A stretch of 64,000 bases of DNA. Source: Pseudalkalibacillus sp051842935. GTDB lineage: Bacteria > Bacillota > Bacilli > Bacillales > Fictibacillaceae. The stretch lies in NCBI RefSeq assembly GCF_051842935.1, contig NZ_JBPXRR010000001.1:1302001-1366000 (forward strand), given 5' to 3'. The notes under the pieces were generated by a model. The model did no database searches. It was not told where the DNA came from and was given only the letters and a program-made list of their open reading frames with translations. Every line of letters starts with the position of its first letter. The first letter of the stretch is position 1. A program made the translations under genes and the position numbers. This document shows, piece after piece, positions 39,597-48,719 of this stretch.

Positions 39597-40832
39597 ATGA
39601 AGCTTAAAATCACAGCACTAATAATGATAGTCTCAATGTTTCTAGCAGCATGTAATTCTGCAGGTAACGGTGAGAGTCAAACATCAAAGGTCCTTGAAGA
39701 AAAATGGGAAGACATCGAAAAAGAAGCAAAAGGGTCGACAGTCAATCTCTTCATGTGGGGCGGGGATAATGGGATCAATCGCTATATTGATGAGTGGGTG
39801 GCCCCAAGATTGAAAGAGGATCATGACGTTACTCTAAAAAGACACCCTATGGATACAAATGAATTCATACAAAAGCTTCAAACCGAAAAGAAAGCAGGGA
39901 AAGACAAAGGTACGATCGACATCATCTGGATCAACGGTGAAAACTTCAAAAACGCAAAGGAAAATAAGCTGTTGCTCGGTTCCTTTGCATCCAAACTTCC
40001 GAACTATGAAGAATACATCAATCAGGACAAAAATTTTACGAAGTCTGATATGGGAACAAACATAGATGGTATGGAAGCACCTTGGGGGAATGTGCAATTT
40101 GTCATGTGGTATGACTCTGACAAAGTGGAAAATCCTCCAAAAAACATGGATGAGTTGAAATCGTTCGTGAAAGAGCATCCTGGTAAGTTCACTTATCCAA
40201 ACCCGAAAGATTTTTCAGGAAACGCATTTTTAAGACATGTCCTATATGAGAAGACCGAACAAAATCCGAATTTGACCGAAAAGGATGACCCTTCCTGGCT
40301 TGAAGGAGAAGATGAAGCATTTTGGAAAGATCTCAAAGAGATTTCGCCTCATTTATGGAGAGAAGGTAAAACGTATCCAGAATCCTTATCTCAACTTGAC
40401 CAACTTTACAGTAAAGGGGAAGTTTGGTTTACACTCGGATTCAACGAAGCCCGTGGAGAAGGATTAATCAAGGATGGCGTATTCCCTCCTTCTACAAAGT
40501 CATTTGTATTGGATGTCGGTTCCATCGGGAATACCCATTATCTGAGCATTCCTTTCAATAGTCCGAACCCGGCAGGTGCAATGGTTGCGATCAACTTTAT
40601 GGAGTCACCTGAAGCTCAGTTGGCTAAGATGAATCCTTCAATGTGGGGGGAAGGCATGGTACTTGAATCAGATCGCTTACCGAACGACATCCAAAAAGAG
40701 TTGAAAGCACTGGATCGAGGTGATTCGGTATTGTCGACAAAAGACCTGGAGGAAGCTTACTTACCTGAACTGAACTCTACTTACATTGATTGGATTAAGG
40801 AGCATTGGCTCAATGAAGTTGTACAAAAATAA
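39597..40832 (+). CDS. ABC transporter substrate-binding lipoprotein (YnjB-like)
   Basis: 411 residues. Signal and lipobox FLAACNSAG (Cys about 19) make it a membrane-anchored lipoprotein. The mature part (TVNLFMWGGDNGINRYIDEW; LQTEKKAGKDKGTIDIIWING; FAEN-free core WGNVQFVMWYDSDKVENPPK; LKSFVKEHPGKFTYPNPKDF) matches the YnjB-type solute-binding proteins of unknown ligand. GGAGGGTCAGG precedes ATG. It starts an operon of six genes to 45596; the next permease overlaps by 20 bases. Confidence 0.85.
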   Translation: MKLKITALIMIVSMFLAACNSAGNGESQTSKVLEEKWEDIEKEAKGSTVNLFMWGGDNGINRYIDEWVAPRLKEDHDVTLKRHPMDTNEFIQKLQTEKKAGKDKGTIDIIWINGENFKNAKENKLLLGSFASKLPNYEEYINQDKNFTKSDMGTNIDGMEAPWGNVQFVMWYDSDKVENPPKNMDELKSFVKEHPGKFTYPNPKDFSGNAFLRHVLYEKTEQNPNLTEKDDPSWLEGEDEAFWKDLKEISPHLWREGKTYPESLSQLDQLYSKGEVWFTLGFNEARGEGLIKDGVFPPSTKSFVLDVGSIGNTHYLSIPFNSPNPAGAMVAINFMESPEAQLAKMNPSMWGEGMVLESDRLPNDIQKELKALDRGDSVLSTKDLEEAYLPELNSTYIDWIKEHWLNEVVQK

Positions 40833-41679
40833 ACGAGCTCTCCCTTACCTGCAACTTGCCCCGGCATTCCTCCTGATTGCCGGGCTGTTGGGGTATGGCG
40901 TGTTCAATGGTATATTGGAAAGCTTACAAATGGACTTTTCATGGACATTTGAAGCTTATCGGACACTTTTTGCAAATAGTACGTTCTGGACATCACTTGG
41001 GTACACCCTTTATATCACTTTGGTTTCTACGATCATCTCTTTACTGATTGGTCTTTGTTTGACTCATTTTCTTTATCCTTATCTTGTGAAGGATCGTTGG
41101 AAAGCTGTGATATGGGTTCCTATGCTTTTTCCACATTTCGCTGCAGGATATTTAATCGTTTTATTATTCTCAGATAGCGGATGGATTTCCGGATTGCTTT
41201 TTCAATTCGGCGCAATCTCCGAGTTGACTGACTTTCCGAATCTAGTAAATGATACAAGTGGGATCGGAATCATACTGACATATGTTTGGAAAGAGATCCC
41301 TTTTGTCGTTTTGATGTTACTCCCGGTATATGTACAAATGGACCAACGTTTGAAAGATGTCGTACAGACATTGGGCGGCAAGAAGCGTGATGAGTTCTTT
41401 ACGGCTCAATGGCCATATCTGTGGCCAACGATCATTGAGGTTGCCATCATCTTATTCGCATTTATTTTCGCAGCATTTGAAGTACCTTATCTACTTGGGG
41501 TTACGTTTCCACAAATGACACCAGTGCTGGCGTTTGACTGGTTTTACGATGGAAACTGGGATCAAAGACCGGTCGCATTTGCCTCATTGATTGTTGTAAC
41601 AGCAATCATCGTGGTGTTGACGATCGCGTTATACTCCTCCACCCAAAAATACCGACACCGTTTGATGAAAGGAAGTTAA
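40813..41679 (+). CDS. ABC transporter permease (YnjC-like, first half)
   Basis: 288 residues, six membrane helices. ALPYLQLAPAFLLIAGLLGY begins it and the binding-protein-dependent permease EAA-like loop is seen at TLGGKKRDEFFTAQWPYLWP near residue 195. In E. coli YnjC is one long protein with two permease modules; here the two halves are separate genes (this and 41682-42476). ATG 40813 has AAGGAG about 10 bases upstream and overlaps the end of the YnjB-like gene by 20 bases. Confidence 0.85.
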   Translation: MKLYKNKRALPYLQLAPAFLLIAGLLGYGVFNGILESLQMDFSWTFEAYRTLFANSTFWTSLGYTLYITLVSTIISLLIGLCLTHFLYPYLVKDRWKAVIWVPMLFPHFAAGYLIVLLFSDSGWISGLLFQFGAISELTDFPNLVNDTSGIGIILTYVWKEIPFVVLMLLPVYVQMDQRLKDVVQTLGGKKRDEFFTAQWPYLWPTIIEVAIILFAFIFAAFEVPYLLGVTFPQMTPVLAFDWFYDGNWDQRPVAFASLIVVTAIIVVLTIALYSSTQKYRHRLMKGS

Positions 41680-41681
41680 GG

Positions 41682-42476
41682 ATGGTTAAAAACATATTCT
41701 TAAAAACGTTGTTGGTATTCTCCATCATTTTAACGATAGGTCCCGTCTTGTTAGTGGGCATCCAAAGCTTATCTTCCCGTTGGATGTGGCCGAATCTTTT
41801 GCCTCAACATTTTGGAATGAGGGCATGGAGAGCTGTTTTGGAGGATCCAAGTTTGCTTCAAGCATTAGGAAATTCGATGGTCATTACAGCTGCGGTCGTC
41901 ATGTTGACTATGGTCATCAGCATGCCTGCGGCACGAGCACTCGCATTCGAGCAGTTTAAAGGAAAGACACTCATTGAGACCACTCTGATGCTTCCATTAT
42001 TGATACCGCTGCTCTTCATCGTCATGGGTTTGCATTTAACCATGATACGTTTCAATCTAGCAGACACACTATCGGGGGTCATCTTAGTCCACCTACTTCC
42101 TTGTGTTCCTTATGCAATCCGAATCTTGCGTACGGGATATGAAAGGGTAGGGACGAAGTGGTATGAACAAGCTACCGTCCTTGGTGCAAGTCGACAAAAA
42201 CAATTCTGGACGATTACAGTGCCGATGCTGATGCCGAGCATCCGAAGTGCCATCGTTCTTACAGTTGTCATCACCCTCAGTCAATATGCCTTGACTGCAA
42301 TTATCGGGGGAGGCATCATCACAACCTTGCCGATCATCTATTACCCTTATTTCTCTAGTGCAGATCAACCGATCATGGCAGCGTTCACTTTGTTATTTGC
42401 TGTCTTGCCGATCTTCTTCTGGTTCGTGATCGAACTGGTTTGCAAAAGTGTAACAACGATGATTCGACAACCTTGA
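41682..42476 (+). CDS. ABC transporter permease (YnjC-like, second half)
   Basis: 264 residues, six membrane helices. TLLVFSIILTIGPVLLVGIQ opens it, and a permease EAA-type loop is seen at ATVLGASRQKQFWTITVPML near residue 165. It starts two bases after the preceding permease. Together the two proteins would form the membrane channel. Ligand unknown. Confidence 0.87.
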   Translation: MVKNIFLKTLLVFSIILTIGPVLLVGIQSLSSRWMWPNLLPQHFGMRAWRAVLEDPSLLQALGNSMVITAAVVMLTMVISMPAARALAFEQFKGKTLIETTLMLPLLIPLLFIVMGLHLTMIRFNLADTLSGVILVHLLPCVPYAIRILRTGYERVGTKWYEQATVLGASRQKQFWTITVPMLMPSIRSAIVLTVVITLSQYALTAIIGGGIITTLPIIYYPYFSSADQPIMAAFTLLFAVLPIFFWFVIELVCKSVTTMIRQP

Positions 42477-42495
42477 TGGAAAGGAATTCTTATAT

Positions 42496-43515
42496 ATGGA
42501 GAATTACATTGAATTACAGAACATCACCAAACATTATAACGATCAAAAGATCATTCTGGATGATCTCTCTCTTTCTATGAAACAAGGCGAGATCTTAAGT
42601 GTCGTCGGACCATCCGGATGTGGGAAAACAACTCTTTTGAGATGTATGGCAGGACTTGAAAGGCATGAAGGCATCATGAGAATGAATGGAACAGATTTGT
42701 CCGACCGATCGGATAATCGTGGCATCGTATTAATGTTCCAGGATTCTTTGCTCTTTCCACACATGAATGTATTAGAAAATGTAACCTACGGGTTGAAAAT
42801 GAAAAAGATCGCAAAAAGGGAAAGAATACGATCCGCACGAGAGATGCTCGCAAAAGTGGATATGAGTGATCATGAAAAGAAGTTCCCATATGAACTATCC
42901 GGTGGTCAACAACAAAGAGTTGCACTCGCACGTGCTCTTGTCACAAAGCCGGACTTGTTGTTGCTGGATGAACCATTCAGCAACCTCGATCAATCCCTTC
43001 GCTATGAATTGCGACAGTACGTTCGAAATGTACTTGTCGAAGAAGGAGTGACGGCTCTGTTCATCACTCATGATAAAGAAGAAGCATCTTTTATGGGGGA
43101 TCGTCTTGCTGTTATGGGAATGGGACGGATTCAACAAGTCGGTCATCCGGAAGTCCTATCCTTACATCCATGCAACCCTTTCGTGGCGGGATTCTTTTCA
43201 GAAGGTTTGGTATTAGAAGAGGGCTTCATTCCAACCCAGAAGTTGACACTCATACCTTCTGATGCTCCTTCAACAAACCTTCAAATGGAAGGGGAAGTGG
43301 TGAATGAAAGTTTAGAGTACGGACAAAAGATCTACCATATCCGAGTTCCTCAATTAGAACAGACAATCACCATCCCTTCTTCAAAAAAGCATGATATCAA
43401 CAAAGGTTCATCTGTAGTGTTGAAATATACAAAAAACAGTATTCATCATTTTGATGAAGTTCGTAAGAGGAAGAAAGGGGGAGAAGGAGAGAATGAAATC
43501 GTTGCTTACTCATAA
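42496..43515 (+). CDS. ABC transporter ATP-binding protein (YnjD-like)
   Basis: 339 residues. Walker A GPSGCGKTT near residue 38, signature LSGGQQQRVALARAL near residue 133, Walker B LLLLDEPFSNLDQSLR near residue 153, D-loop and H-loop FITHDKEEA. The last 100 residues are an extra C-terminal domain (a TOBE-type beta domain, VVNESLEYGQKIYHIRVPQL). It energises uptake by the two permeases. It overlaps the TVP38 gene by 23 bases. Confidence 0.92.
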   Translation: MENYIELQNITKHYNDQKIILDDLSLSMKQGEILSVVGPSGCGKTTLLRCMAGLERHEGIMRMNGTDLSDRSDNRGIVLMFQDSLLFPHMNVLENVTYGLKMKKIAKRERIRSAREMLAKVDMSDHEKKFPYELSGGQQQRVALARALVTKPDLLLLDEPFSNLDQSLRYELRQYVRNVLVEEGVTALFITHDKEEASFMGDRLAVMGMGRIQQVGHPEVLSLHPCNPFVAGFFSEGLVLEEGFIPTQKLTLIPSDAPSTNLQMEGEVVNESLEYGQKIYHIRVPQLEQTITIPSSKKHDINKGSSVVLKYTKNSIHHFDEVRKRKKGGEGENEIVAYS

Positions 43516-44179
43516 ATGGTTGAAATGGATCTTAATTGGTGTTTTCATTATTGTCGCAATCTGGTTCAGTACAACTCAATTGAACATAAACGCAAATGAA
43601 ATCAGGGATTGGATCATAGGCTTCGGTATATTTGCACCGATCATCTACATGCTTTTGTACACGGTCCGGCCATTGATCTTCTTCCCAGCGTCTGTCCTCT
43701 CCATAACAGGGGGACTAGCCTTCGGACCATTGTTCGGTACAATCTATACCGTACTTGGTGCGACAGCAGGGGCATTATTATCCTTCATTGTAGCCCGTAA
43801 ACTCGGGAAGAACATTGCCAATAAAGAATGGAAAGGAAAGGGAAAAGCCATCCAATCGCAACTTGAAAAGAACGGATTTTTCTATGTCCTTCTATTCCGC
43901 TTCATCCCTTTATTCAACTTTGATCTCATCAGTTATTCTGCTGGGATATCGAAAGTCCGTTTTCGTGACTTCTTTTTGGGAACATTAATAGGAATCATCC
44001 CTGGTACATTCGCTTATAACTTCCTTGGGAGCAGTCTCGTAACAGGGGACCCGAAAATCATTCTATTGGCAGTCGGTGTTTTCGCCACTTTAACTTTGAT
44101 TCCGATGTGGGTGAGAAATAGATGGATGAAGAAACAAAAAGAGAAGGAAGGAGTGCTAGTTGATGATGAAACCATATGA
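43493..44179 (+). CDS. TVP38/TMEM64-family membrane protein
   Basis: 228 residues with five or six membrane helices. The VTT/SNARE-associated core FFPASVLSITGGLAFGPLFG (residues about 63-82), GATAGALLSFIVARKLG and FRFIPLFNFDLISYSAGISK is characteristic (the FRFxPxxxFDxxxYxAG motif). ATG 43493 has GGAGAAGGAGAG upstream and overlaps the ATPase gene by 23 bases. TVP38/DedA proteins are thought to move lipids or solutes; the role in this operon is unknown. E. coli YdjX and YdjZ next to ynj are of the same family. Confidence 0.87.
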   Translation: MKSLLTHKWLKWILIGVFIIVAIWFSTTQLNINANEIRDWIIGFGIFAPIIYMLLYTVRPLIFFPASVLSITGGLAFGPLFGTIYTVLGATAGALLSFIVARKLGKNIANKEWKGKGKAIQSQLEKNGFFYVLLFRFIPLFNFDLISYSAGISKVRFRDFFLGTLIGIIPGTFAYNFLGSSLVTGDPKIILLAVGVFATLTLIPMWVRNRWMKKQKEKEGVLVDDETI

Positions 44180-45596
44180 TCTGATAGTAATCGGAGGCGG
44201 AGCGGGTGGCCTGACGGTTGCCGCCGGTGCAGCGAGTCTGGGGGCACAGGTCGCTCTTATTGAAAAGAATGAGCTCCTCGGAGGAGACTGCCTTCATTAT
44301 GGATGTGTTCCATCTAAAGCACTCATCAAAAGTGCAAAAGAAGTTTATAACGCTCAGAAGGCAGCGGCAAAATTCGGATTGACTGTTAATGGACAAGCCG
44401 ACATAGCTGTAGCAATGGAAAGAGTCCGTTCCGCCATTTCAGACTTACAACATCATGACAGCCATGAACGCTTTGAGTCACTTGGCGTTGATATCTATTC
44501 ACAACGTACTGGACGTTTCGTCGACTCTCAACAATTCGAGCTGGATAACGGCAAGATTCTGAAAGGGAAAAGGTTCGTCATCGCGACTGGTTCCAGACCA
44601 TTCATACCACCGATTGAGGGAATTGAAGAGGTAGATTACCTGACAAATGAAACGATTTTCAATTTAAAGGAGCTTCCGAAACGCCTCGTCGTCATCGGTG
44701 GAGGAGCAATTGGTCTTGAGATGGCTCAGTCACTTGCACGTTTTGGATCAAAAGTGACCGTCGTAGAGACTTCCGATACGATTTTCGGTCGTGAAGATGA
44801 AGACATGATTCCGGTTATTAAAAGTGAACTAGAGAAAGAAATGGATTTTCTGTACAATTCGATGGCCAAGAGCGTTCGTCTTGAAAATGGCACTAAACTT
44901 CTAACGGTTGAAAAAGAAGGCAACAAGATTGATCTTGAAGCCGATGACATACTGATCGCAACCGGTCGGAAACCGAATACCGACAATCTCGGACTGGAGG
45001 AGATCGGTGTTCAGCTGGATAAAGGTAATGTAGTCGTTAATGAGCATCTCCAAACGACAGTGTCCAATATCTTTGCAGTGGGAGATACAAATGGACAATA
45101 TCCGTTTACTCATGCTGCAGGGATGGAAGGAAAATTGGTCGTCAGAAATGCTTTGATTGGATTCAAAGGCAAGATCAACTATGAAAATCTTCCATGGGTC
45201 ACGTATACGGATCCGGAAGTATATCATCTTGGGATGACGGAGAAGGAAGCAAAAGAAAAGCACGGAGATTCCATAAAAGTGTTTAAAGTGGAAAACAAAG
45301 ATGTCGACCGATTTGCAACAGATCGAGATGACGTTGGGTTGGTGAAAGTCATCACTTCACAAAAAGGGGAAATCCTCGGTGCTCATGCTGTTGGGAGAAA
45401 TGCAGGAGATTGGATGCAAGAGATCGTGTTTGCAAAAACACAAGGGAACAAAATCGGAGATCTTTCGAACGTCATACATCCTTATCCTACTCATGGCGCT
45501 ATTTTGGAAAATGCGGCCAATCAATTCTGGAGAGAAAAATTGTTTGAAGGCGTCATACCGAAAATTACAGAAAAGTATATACAAATCTTCCGTTGA
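44163..45596 (+). CDS. FAD-dependent pyridine nucleotide-disulfide oxidoreductase (mercuric-reductase-like)
   Basis: 477 residues. The FAD motif LIVIGGGAGGLTVAAGAASL starts it, followed by the redox-active GGDCLHYGCVPSKALI (CxxxxC) near residue 41. The NAD site VVIGGGAIGLEMAQSLA lies near residue 180, and the dimer interface with the catalytic His-Glu-type segment ISHPYPTHGAILEN is present as IHPYPTHGAILENAANQFWR near residue 440. It resembles MerA/dihydrolipoamide dehydrogenase relatives found next to TVP38 proteins. Two extra MerA cysteines at the C-terminus are absent, so mercury reduction is unlikely. ATG 44163 has AAGGAG upstream; overlap with TVP38 is 17 bases. Confidence 0.88.
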   Translation: MMKPYDLIVIGGGAGGLTVAAGAASLGAQVALIEKNELLGGDCLHYGCVPSKALIKSAKEVYNAQKAAAKFGLTVNGQADIAVAMERVRSAISDLQHHDSHERFESLGVDIYSQRTGRFVDSQQFELDNGKILKGKRFVIATGSRPFIPPIEGIEEVDYLTNETIFNLKELPKRLVVIGGGAIGLEMAQSLARFGSKVTVVETSDTIFGREDEDMIPVIKSELEKEMDFLYNSMAKSVRLENGTKLLTVEKEGNKIDLEADDILIATGRKPNTDNLGLEEIGVQLDKGNVVVNEHLQTTVSNIFAVGDTNGQYPFTHAAGMEGKLVVRNALIGFKGKINYENLPWVTYTDPEVYHLGMTEKEAKEKHGDSIKVFKVENKDVDRFATDRDDVGLVKVITSQKGEILGAHAVGRNAGDWMQEIVFAKTQGNKIGDLSNVIHPYPTHGAILENAANQFWREKLFEGVIPKITEKYIQIFR

Positions 45597-45602
45597 TCCA
45601 AA

Positions 45603-45636
45603 TAAAGGTGGTGACCAGACTGGTCACCACCTTTAT
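45603..45636. terminator. Bidirectional terminator
   Basis: A perfect stem AAAGGTGGTGACCA/TGGTCACCACCTTT around a 3-nt loop, between the oxidoreductase and the convergent Crp-type gene. Confidence 0.92.
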
Positions 45637-46310
45637 TCGAGCTCTTTCTTCGCCTTATCGGCATTGATTTTCATCGAAACGATCGACTTTTTGATCAGTC
45701 CTTCTTTTTTCAATTGACTTATGATTGAACTGACGGTTTCTCGACTGGAACCGACCATGGTTGCAATATCATGATGGGTGATCTTCACATCGATCGTCTG
45801 CCACTCTTTACTACGCTTTCCGAACTTCTCACTTAGCTTCAGCAAAAGAGACAGAACACGATAACGAACGTCTCTTAAAGCGATTTGTTCACTGACTTCA
45901 TATATATCCTTGAGGCGGGCAGATAAGATCTCGATCAGCTTGATGGCAAGCTTCGGATTTTGTTCGATCAATTTTTCGAATTCGGTTTTTCCAATGACAC
46001 ACAAATAGACATCGGACATCGCTTCTGCATAATCTTGTTCCTCTGTTAAGGAGAAAGTGGCAGTTTCTCCAAAGATATTCCCGTCACCTAAGATATCTAC
46101 CGTAAATTGCTTGCCATTTTCACTCATACGATAAAGACGTACTTGTCCTTTTTTCAACAGATATAACGCTTGTATATTCGTTTCTGGTGTAAAGATCGTG
46201 GACCCTTTCTTCAAAGGTTGCATGTCAGATATACGATCGATTTCTTCAAGTTCATTCATCGGCATTTCTTCAAATAAGTTGATTTGTGAGAGATAGGTTA
46301 GTTTGTCCAT
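45633..46310 (-). CDS. Crp/Fnr-family transcriptional regulator
   Basis: 225 residues: an N-terminal cNMP-type sensor (IFTPETNIQALYLLKKGQVR; GDGNIFGETATFSLTEEQDY), a dimer helix and a C-terminal HTH (HHDIATMVGSSRETVSSIIS, QLKKEGLIKKS). No N-terminal Fe-S cysteines are seen, so it is not an oxygen-sensing Fnr. The sensed ligand is unknown. The gene lies at the end of the ynj-like operon and could control it, though that is only location-based inference. AGGAGGG precedes ATG 46310. Confidence 0.92.
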   Translation of the reverse strand: MDKLTYLSQINLFEEMPMNELEEIDRISDMQPLKKGSTIFTPETNIQALYLLKKGQVRLYRMSENGKQFTVDILGDGNIFGETATFSLTEEQDYAEAMSDVYLCVIGKTEFEKLIEQNPKLAIKLIEILSARLKDIYEVSEQIALRDVRYRVLSLLLKLSEKFGKRSKEWQTIDVKITHHDIATMVGSSRETVSSIISQLKKEGLIKKSIVSMKINADKAKKELE

Positions 46311-46434
46311 ATCGGTATACCCTCCTATTAGCTACTTTTATTATATAAGGATTAGATCGAAGGAAAAGTAAGATATATTACATACTTCAGTCCTATTGTT
46401 CCGGTAAAATGATGGGGAATAGGAGGTCTGTGTC

Positions 46435-46695
46435 ATGAGTGATACACCTGTATTGTATACCATCGACAGTTGTTCTAGATGTCAGACTGTGAAAAACTAT
46501 CTGATGTCGTTCCAAATAGAATTCAATGAGGTCAACTTATCTGAAACACCCTCTAGACATAAGGATGTGAAGGAACAGATTGGTGAAGTTTACGTTCCTC
46601 TTTTCATCTATCGTAATCGTACCATTAAAGGAGATCGGCTGGAAGAAATCCAACAATTGATCAATGGAGATTTTGGTTTTAATAACGATCGTTGA
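46435..46695 (+). CDS. Glutaredoxin-like protein
   Basis: 86 residues with a thioredoxin-like fold. The redox motif CSRCQTVKNYL (C-x-x-C) near residue 13 and the cis-Pro segment VYVPLFIYRN near residue 54 match glutaredoxin-like proteins. Cytoplasmic. GGAGGTCTG precedes ATG. It is divergent from the Crp-type gene and may share its promoter region. The exact partner is unknown. Confidence 0.82.
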   Translation: MSDTPVLYTIDSCSRCQTVKNYLMSFQIEFNEVNLSETPSRHKDVKEQIGEVYVPLFIYRNRTIKGDRLEEIQQLINGDFGFNNDR

Positions 46696-46703
46696 AAAAA
46701 TAA

Positions 46704-46748
46704 AACCAGGGCAAGTTGATGGTCTACGACCGATTTCAGCCCCCTGGT
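46704..46748. terminator. Terminator between glutaredoxin-like and TVP38 genes
   Basis: AAACCAGG pairs with CCTGGTTT at the ends, enclosing a GGTC/GACC inner stem; it serves both convergent genes. Confidence 0.65.
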
Positions 46749-47404
46749 TTCTCAGATTTGTATTTCTTTTTCAGTAGCATGGCGATTAAGGTCACTCCCA
46801 CCAAAGCACTGATGATGATCAACATCCGTTCGTTGAATTGTTGAATGTTCCTCATGTCATGACCTAGCATCGTATAAGCAATTGTAGCTGGTAGCATGCC
46901 GATGCCGGTTGAAACCAAAAAGGTTCTGAGCTTCATACCTGCGAGTCCAGCGGCAAAACTGATCAAGTCGAATGAGACGACCGGGACAAGCCTTGCAATC
47001 AGTACAATCCAGAATCCATACTTTCCATTAAGCCGCTCTAAATGATTCAACCACCCAGTCTCATTGACCTTCTTTTTCACAAAATCATAACCGAGTCGTT
47101 TGGCAAGATAAAATGATACGATTGCTCCTAACATGGCACCGATCCAGGAAATGACGAATCCCCAAACAACCCCGAATAATAAGCCGTTCGTTGCAGTTAT
47201 CAGGAAAGCTGGTATGGGCGCTGCAATCGCCTGGAAAATCATCAGCCCTATACTGATGAGTGGTGCAAAAATTCCCCATGATTGCACGTACCCGACGACT
47301 CGATCCAATGATCCACTCGTCAATAAGCCAATCAGTTGATCACCTTTTATAATCAATAAAAGAACAATGAAGATAAGTACCAAATATAAACCGATTTTTT
47401 TCAA
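46736..47404 (-). CDS. TVP38/TMEM64-family membrane protein (second copy)
   Basis: 222 residues, six membrane helices. AAPIPAFLITATNGLLFGVV and ARLVPVVSFDLISFAAGLAG carry the family core. TTG 47404 has TAGGAGTTAG upstream. It is a distant paralogue of the protein at 43493-44179, in a separate transcription unit. Family proteins are linked to lipid scrambling or solute movement; function here is unknown. Confidence 0.87.
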   Translation of the reverse strand: MKKIGLYLVLIFIVLLLIIKGDQLIGLLTSGSLDRVVGYVQSWGIFAPLISIGLMIFQAIAAPIPAFLITATNGLLFGVVWGFVISWIGAMLGAIVSFYLAKRLGYDFVKKKVNETGWLNHLERLNGKYGFWIVLIARLVPVVSFDLISFAAGLAGMKLRTFLVSTGIGMLPATIAYTMLGHDMRNIQQFNERMLIIISALVGVTLIAMLLKKKYKSEKPGG

Positions 47405-47480
47405 GATGTCTAACTCCTAATATGGTGAATTGCTTCTCATTATAAGGCTTTGACTCTGAAAAAACGAATGTACGGACTTA

Positions 47481-48005
47481 TCAAATGATGGCCACATCTG
47501 GATCGGCAGTGTTGGTTTGTTTTGCAAAGAGCAGACGTTGAGTAAAAGGTGAACTATGATCTCCTTTGTTGAAGGCACTTGCGACTTGACCATAGAAAGC
47601 TCTCGCTTCTTCAACGGTCCTTTTTCCAGTAACAAGATCATGAACGAGATTCAACGTCAAAATGTTCATCGGTTCATTATGACACTTGACCGAGAGTTCA
47701 CCACTCGTACGGTCGGGATAGACACTGCCATCAAACTTGGCAATGTCGTCGTAAAATTCAATGGGTACTTTGTAGCTGATCGTCTGCTCCAGGAAATCTT
47801 TGTGTGGGGTCGGGAAGTCATGTGGAACCGACTCGCGGAACAACATGATATTATTCCAAGGTCCTCGGTGAAACCATAGGAGTGCACTCGTTGTGTACTC
47901 ATCCGGCATTCCATATTTCTGAATCAACTCATAACCTATACGACGTTGGGGCTCCGGCCAATAACCGAGAAGTCTCAGAATGGTAGTGTAGTGGTAATGA
48001 TGCAT
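47481..48005 (-). CDS. Conserved-looking protein of unknown function
   Basis: 174 residues, soluble, no signal peptide. The protein opens HHYHYTTILRLLGYWPEPQR, then ELIQKYGMPDEYTTSALLWF, RGPWNNIMLFRESVPHDFPT and LNLVHDLVTGKRTVEEARAF. Aromatic and histidine-rich start could bind metal (inference). I do not recognise the family. Start 48005 is preferred to 48008 because AGGAGG is then 6 bases away. The 186-base gap to the next gene is AT-rich with nothing else clear. Confidence 0.6.
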   Translation of the reverse strand: MHHYHYTTILRLLGYWPEPQRRIGYELIQKYGMPDEYTTSALLWFHRGPWNNIMLFRESVPHDFPTPHKDFLEQTISYKVPIEFYDDIAKFDGSVYPDRTSGELSVKCHNEPMNILTLNLVHDLVTGKRTVEEARAFYGQVASAFNKGDHSSPFTQRLLFAKQTNTADPDVAII

Positions 48006-48191
48006 CATGATCCTCCTAAAGATCGGTTTGAATTGATGCAGTATATGAATCTGTTTCGTTTATTGTGCGGATGCCTATAACAATTCCTATAAATGGTATC
48101 CGTTTTTTGAATGTTTTGTAATTTAACTTACAGTAATGATAGCGCTTCCTTTTTATAATAAAAGTAACTTATGAAAAGGAGTGAATGAAAA

Positions 48192-48626
48192 ATGGCAGAA
48201 GTGAAGAGTATGAGTGAAACGAATCCGTTGACAATGGGAACTTCATTAAAAGCTTCGGCAATCGGAGGCGTTGTAGCGGGTATCATCTTCGGTATTTTCA
48301 TGCAACTGATGGGCAAGTTGCCAATGGTCGCAATGTTGGTCGGTTCAGAAAGCGTCGCGGTCGGATGGTTTGTGCATATGGTGATCAGCGTGATTTTCGG
48401 TCTAGGATTCGGAGTATTAGCATCTGGTAGGAAAAACATTTATGGTTTAGCCATCATCTATGGAATTGTGCTTTGGGTAGTAGGGCCACTATTGATCATG
48501 CCAGCGATGCTCGGTATGGGTGTCATGATCGGGCAGGCATTTACAGGTGCTCAATTGATGAACCTTGTTACGCATCTCGGTTTCGCACTGATTCTTGCAT
48601 TCGTTTACAGTAAAACAAATCGATAA
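48192..48626 (+). CDS. Four-helix membrane protein of unknown function
   Basis: 144 residues with four membrane helices (ASAIGGVVAGIIFGIFMQLM; VHMVISVIFGLGFGVLASGR; LAIIYGIVLWVVGPLLIMPA; LVTHLGFALILAFVYSKTNR). Glycine-rich helices suggest tight packing. No family recognised. AAAGGAGTG precedes ATG 48192. A terminator follows. Confidence 0.65.
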   Translation: MAEVKSMSETNPLTMGTSLKASAIGGVVAGIIFGIFMQLMGKLPMVAMLVGSESVAVGWFVHMVISVIFGLGFGVLASGRKNIYGLAIIYGIVLWVVGPLLIMPAMLGMGVMIGQAFTGAQLMNLVTHLGFALILAFVYSKTNR

Positions 48627-48638
48627 CGACTGATGAAG

Positions 48639-48668
48639 AAAGGCTGCCCGTTTGAGGCAGTCTTTTCG
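48639..48668 (+). terminator. Terminator after the four-helix membrane gene
   Basis: AAGGCTGCC/GGCAGTCTT stem followed by T residues. Confidence 0.85.
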
Positions 48669-48683
48669 TTTTTGAAAAAGAAA

Positions 48684-48711
48684 AAACCATCAGCAGAAGC
48701 TGATGGTTACC
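48684..48711 (-). terminator. Minus-strand terminator of the DUF3817 gene
   Basis: AACCATCAGC/GCTGATGGTT stem with loop AGAA, followed by U residues on the minus strand. Confidence 0.88.
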
Positions 48712-48719
48712 TTATTTGA

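Noticed and set aside
44163..45596. Mercuric reductase
   Set aside because: The C-terminal MerA cysteine pair and N-terminal heavy-metal domain are missing and no mer genes are nearby.
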